Virus record (IMG/VR): IMGVR_UViG_3300025120_013163 | Location: 1-53,008 of that record | Strand: one strand, 5' to 3' | From: a virus | Length of the DNA: 53,008 nt | Part shown: in pieces, positions 50,655 through 53,008 of the stretch | Layout of the letters: each line of letters starts with the position of its first letter | How positions within the stretch are numbered: the first letter of the stretch is position 1 | Program-made: the position numbers and the translations under genes | Notes under the pieces: generated by a model | What the model was told of the DNA's origin: nothing | Databases searched by the model: none | The model's input: only the letters and a program-made list of their open reading frames with translations

Positions 50655-51642
50655 GCGTATTAAATTAAGTGACTTTGGTAGCGATTAATGCAATGGCTGG
50701 CTAAAGTGAATAATAATTGGACAATAAAAAACGCTGGATAACGTAAAGCGTTGTGTGGGCTCCATTTCCAACCCGTTAAGTAGGACAAACTATAATCAAT
50801 TATGACAAGTAAATGGCAAGCAGCAATTGCATGTGACAATAGATGATGGGGTTATATGACACAAATTATGAGTGGTGCTAGCCCCCATTTGATGCGCATC
50901 CAAACTCTACTATAGTTACCAAATATATACTTGTACAGCACATATGTTCATAAATTTTCATAACAATTCACAAAGAAATGTGTGGAATGGCGTGGATATG
51001 TGGGGGAGATTGCGTATATTGGGGTAAATAATGGCATTACAGCCGTTGGGAAGCATACTACGGTGACGATGCTAGCGGTGAGCAGTACCTTAATACATAA
51101 TAAACCGTACCCTATTATTAATTATTAGTTAATTACGTCGCACCTAGTGGTACCTGGGTTAGTACCTTATACTATACTATCTTCACCGTATGCGTTACTG
51201 GATTCGATACAACTATTACTATTATATCTACTACATACCTACGCTTAGCGGGCGTACCGCCGCCGTACTACATAATAATACCCACCGTGCGCAGATATCC
51301 ATATGGCGTGGATACGCGATAGAAAGGATGTGGACCACTTTAAAGATCGTAAACGACCTTAACCCATCGATTGTATATACTTATATCATTGATCGCCTCC
51401 CACATTAATTTATTGATGATTTTATAAAGTTACCACCGGATGAGTATATATTGATATAGGGTACCGGTGGTTGAATGTAATCTTCACCGTTACATTCTTC
51501 ACCGTCGCTGGAATAATAATTATCATATCACCTCCTTGGAAAACTTTTGTAAACCAATTTCGTCATCATTAAGTCATACATGCGTACCACCCTAGTACAA
51601 TTTATTTACCATTTAATATTCCAGCTCAAACTATATATAACC
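50655..51642 (+). other. non-coding region rich in inverted repeats; candidate large structured RNA
   Basis: Nearly 1 kb without a credible gene and visibly richer in G and C than the coding DNA. Complementary pairs include AACGCT/AGCGTT (50730-50752), ATGGGG/CCCCAT (50846-50888), the palindrome GATGCGCATC (50891-50900) and TACGGTGA/TCACCGTA (51059-51066 with 51183-51190). Further pairs are TATCCA/TGGATA (51296-51314), ACCACCGG/CCGGTGGT (51432-51471) and GAATGTAA/TTACATTC (51473-51497). CGGTGA occurs twice and TCACCG three times. A promoter-like site at 50991 points into it. It could be a giant phage ncRNA or a replication origin. Confidence 0.5.
50991..51022 (+). promoter_or_regulatory. promoter-like site inside the non-coding region
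   Basis: CGTGG at 50991-50995, 19 nt, TATATTGG at 51015-51022. The following bases GGTAAATAATGGCATTACAGCC resemble the leader after other promoters (GTAAATAAGGGCGTAAAGCC). The CG before TATATT is kept although the TTT is not. Confidence 0.55.
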
Positions 51643-51732
51643 ATGAATATAGAAAAAAATAGAGTAGACGTATCATCAGCCCTATATGTAATTATTATGG
51701 TGGTGGTTTTTACACTAGCGTTAAATTATTAA
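51643..51732 (+). CDS. putative 29-residue membrane peptide
   Basis: Starts MNIEKNRVDVSSALYVIIMV and continues hydrophobic to the end (VVFTLALNY). One membrane span would fit. It is the only plausible frame between the structured region and the hairpin at 51734. Uncertain because of size. Confidence 0.35.
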   Translation: MNIEKNRVDVSSALYVIIMVVVFTLALNY

Positions 51733-51733
51733 A

Positions 51734-51764
51734 CCCCATTTCCCATATGGGTAAGGGTTTGGGG
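51734..51764 (+). terminator. strong hairpin, possible terminator
   Basis: CCCCA (51734-51738) pairs with TGGGG (51760-51764), and inside lies the palindrome CCCATATGGG (51742-51751). A long T run follows only about 25 nt later (TTTTTTT near 51787). It may end the transcript from the structured region. Confidence 0.5.
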
Positions 51765-51906
51765 AATTTAACATCCTCAAATCACTTTTTTTATAAAATT
51801 TTTAACATGGCATGAATATATACGTATCTAGGTATGCGGGTATGCTAAGAGGAAGAGTTCTTAGACGACTTTATGAATTTAGTAATATTTATAATAAAAT
51901 TATATT
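51765..51906 (+). other. short non-coding stretch with a hairpin
   Basis: CTAAGA (51845-51850) pairs with TCTTAG (51859-51864), with an 8-nt loop GGAAGAGT. Just upstream GGTATGC occurs twice. Nothing else is seen before the ATG at 51907, and the common promoter is absent. Confidence 0.4.
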
Positions 51907-52335
51907 ATGCCACTTACTCTTAACTTTTCTTCTGCACAACTAAATGGAGCAGGGAGTTTAATAGGTTCACAATTACAAAATAATCAACCTCAAACCCCTT
52001 ATTTGTTTACTATATATTATCCTAATGCGGGAAGTGGTACTGCATATTTTAATATAGGAGTTGCCCCAAATAATAATGGAAATTTTAGTGGAAGCTTTAG
52101 TGGAAGTTTTTCTACTGGAAGTTTTGGATTTACTGGATCTTTATCTGGTTCATTTATAACTAGTTCTGGAATTAATTTAAATGGATATATCTCTTCAAAT
52201 TATATAAATAGTGTAGTTATTTCATTACCAACTCAATCCTTTCAATTAGCTCCTCTAAATGTTATTCAACCCAATACTTTAAATGTTAGTGGAACTGGTG
52301 GTATTTATTTGGTTATTGAGTCAAATGATGCATAA
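51907..52335 (+). CDS. Gly/Ser-repeat protein, possibly structural
   Basis: 142 residues, no charged clusters, rich in Ser, Gly, Asn and Phe. The centre is a repeat of GSF units (FSGSFSGSFSTGSFGFTGSL, about residues 60-83). Flanking parts are beta-rich. It could be a virion, fibre or surface protein, but no family is recognised. It is isolated, with non-coding DNA before and a promoter after it. Confidence 0.65.
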   Translation: MPLTLNFSSAQLNGAGSLIGSQLQNNQPQTPYLFTIYYPNAGSGTAYFNIGVAPNNNGNFSGSFSGSFSTGSFGFTGSLSGSFITSSGINLNGYISSNYINSVVISLPTQSFQLAPLNVIQPNTLNVSGTGGIYLVIESNDA

Positions 52336-52354
52336 GTTTTAAAAGTAATGCGCA

Positions 52355-52391
52355 GGAGGCTTGGATACCCGAGAGAGCTTTCGTATATTTA
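52355..52391 (+). promoter_or_regulatory. promoter with inverted repeat (copy 4)
   Basis: CTTGG at 52360-52364, 19 nt, TATATTTA at 52384-52391. GGAGGCT (52355-52361) pairs with AGCTTTC (52376-52382) if two G-U pairs are allowed. The leader contains GTGC AAAA CGCAC, a small hairpin. Confidence 0.8.
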
Positions 52392-52440
52392 TGTCATAAA
52401 TGAGTGCAAAACGCACACATACTAATAAAAAATAAAGGTT

Positions 52441-52692
52441 ATGAATTTTACAAAAACAACAGAAGGTTTACATAAATTATCATTACAAGAATTAAATGAA
52501 TTTAAAGGTTTAGTTGAACAAATGATTCAATTAAAACAACCAGGCTTTAGAGTAGGAATGAAAGTTGGGGTTGATCATAAAAAAGTTATGGGAATGATTG
52601 GAGAAATTATTAAAGTTAATAATAAAAAATGTAAAGTTAATTTTGATGGTCAAACATTTGTAGTTCCTAAATCAATGATAATAATAAAGTAA
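52441..52692 (+). CDS. small protein with KOW/SH3-like domain
   Basis: 83 residues. A helical start (LHKLSLQELNEFKGLVEQMIQLK) is followed by RVGMKVGVDHKKVMGMIGEIIKVNNKKCKVNFDGQTFVVP, a small beta-barrel pattern like KOW or SH3-type nucleic-acid-binding domains. It has its own promoter and the AAATAAAGGTTATG leader. Confidence 0.65.
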   Translation: MNFTKTTEGLHKLSLQELNEFKGLVEQMIQLKQPGFRVGMKVGVDHKKVMGMIGEIIKVNNKKCKVNFDGQTFVVPKSMIIIK

Positions 52693-52698
52693 TGCGCA

Positions 52699-52735
52699 GG
52701 AAGCTTGGATACCTGAGAGAGCTTTCGTATATTTA
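52699..52735 (+). promoter_or_regulatory. promoter with inverted repeat (copy 5)
   Basis: CTTGG at 52704-52708, 19 nt, TATATTTA at 52728-52735. GGAAGCT (52699-52705) pairs with AGCTTTC (52720-52726) with one G-U pair. Close relative of the copy at 52355. Confidence 0.82.
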
Positions 52736-52787
52736 CGGTATAAATAAGTACAAAACACACAAAAACTAATTAAAAAAAATAAAAGTT

Positions 52788-53008
52788 ATGATCAATATAG
52801 AAGATTTACAATCAGCAAAATTTATGAGTAAGGAGGAAATTAGTAAAGTAGCTCCTTCAGTATTTACAATGAATCCTTCAGATGAGGTATCAGATAAATA
52901 TACTCATATTCCAACAGAAGAAGTTATTAATGATATGGAAGAATTAGGTTGGGGAGTTGTTGATGCAAAAGAAGTTAAAGCTAGAACTAAATCAACAAAA
53001 GGATTCCA
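52788..53008 (+). CDS. DUF932-like phage protein, N-terminal part
   Basis: 73 codons before the right edge. SPSV-like start FTMNPSDEVSDKYTHIPTEEVINDMEELGWGVVDAKEVKAR agrees with the start of DUF932, a phage/plasmid family of unknown function (SdkY...iPT...GW). The gene is cut by the end of the window. It has its own promoter with inverted repeat. Confidence 0.62.
   Translation, partial: MINIEDLQSAKFMSKEEISKVAPSVFTMNPSDEVSDKYTHIPTEEVINDMEELGWGVVDAKEVKARTKSTKGF

Noticed and set aside
51190-51408. 72-residue open frame in the non-coding region
   Set aside because: Its codon use and composition (Tyr/Arg-rich) do not resemble the phage genes, it lacks the usual leader, and it overlaps several inverted repeats. 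More likely accidental.
1-53008. tRNA genes, CRISPR arrays and insertion sequences
   Set aside because: No cloverleaf with a T-loop GTTCGA-type block, no regularly spaced repeats and no transposase gene were seen. A covariance-model scan would be more sensitive for tRNAs.

Overview
The window looks like part of a large, AT-rich, T4-like tailed phage that infects a member of the Bacteroidota. The phage call rests on a T4-type replisome: family B DNA polymerase, gp45-like clamp, and gp44/gp62-like clamp loader. All genes lie on one strand, packed with short (mostly 1-20 nt) overlaps. The host call rests on four points. Promoters follow the Bacteroidota TTTG / TAnnTTTG layout. Ribosome-binding sites are A-rich and mostly lack Shine-Dalgarno sequence. 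The encoded ribosomal protein S21 is of Bacteroidota type. One secreted protein ends in what looks like a type IX secretion (T9SS) sorting domain. No terminase, portal or major capsid gene was recognised, so the phage call depends on replication genes and architecture.

Layout. 1-3.8 kb: preQ0 (7-deazaguanine) synthesis genes queC (partial), queD, queE and folE, with a thioredoxin, an SNase-like nuclease and a phosphoribosyltransferase. 3.8-14.6 kb: nucleotide metabolism and replication, with a MazG-like hydrolase, a DNA polymerase split into two genes, the sliding clamp, a chaperone island (Hsp20, GroES, GroEL), both clamp-loader subunits, a DUF1599/Nmad1-like protein, a Cas4/RecB-like nuclease and a ribbon-helix-helix protein. 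14.6-31.7 kb: an unusually large glycan cassette of glycosyltransferases and sugar-nucleotide enzymes, including GDP-mannose dehydratase, aminotransferases, heptose-type kinase and isomerase, and acyl- and methyltransferases. 32.1-33.9 kb: an Omp28-like secreted protein. 34-38.5 kb: small genes, a membrane-anchored lysozyme-like protein, and a radical SAM protein followed by a methyltransferase. 38.5-41.6 kb: a module of very small unknown genes behind repeated promoters. 41.6-50.1 kb: a second sugar group (CMP-sugar synthetase, SIS-HAD fusion, GT2-like, GT17 and two FkbM methyltransferases) with ribosomal protein bS21 and small proteins. 50.65-51.64 kb: about 1 kb without credible genes, full of inverted repeats and carrying its own promoter, which could be a large structured RNA. 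51.9-53.0 kb: a Gly/Ser-repeat protein and two small genes behind the repeated promoters.

The clearest system-wide signal is a promoter family of twelve sites. Each has TTTGG (or a variant), exactly 19 nt, then TATATT, with CG always and usually TTTCG just before it. In at least five the spacer is bracketed by an inverted repeat whose sequence changes while pairing is largely kept. Working together, the genes suggest a phage that makes a modified guanine precursor, brings its own replisome and folding machinery, may alter host ribosomes through bS21, and synthesises an elaborate glycan, perhaps for its virion, its DNA or the host surface.
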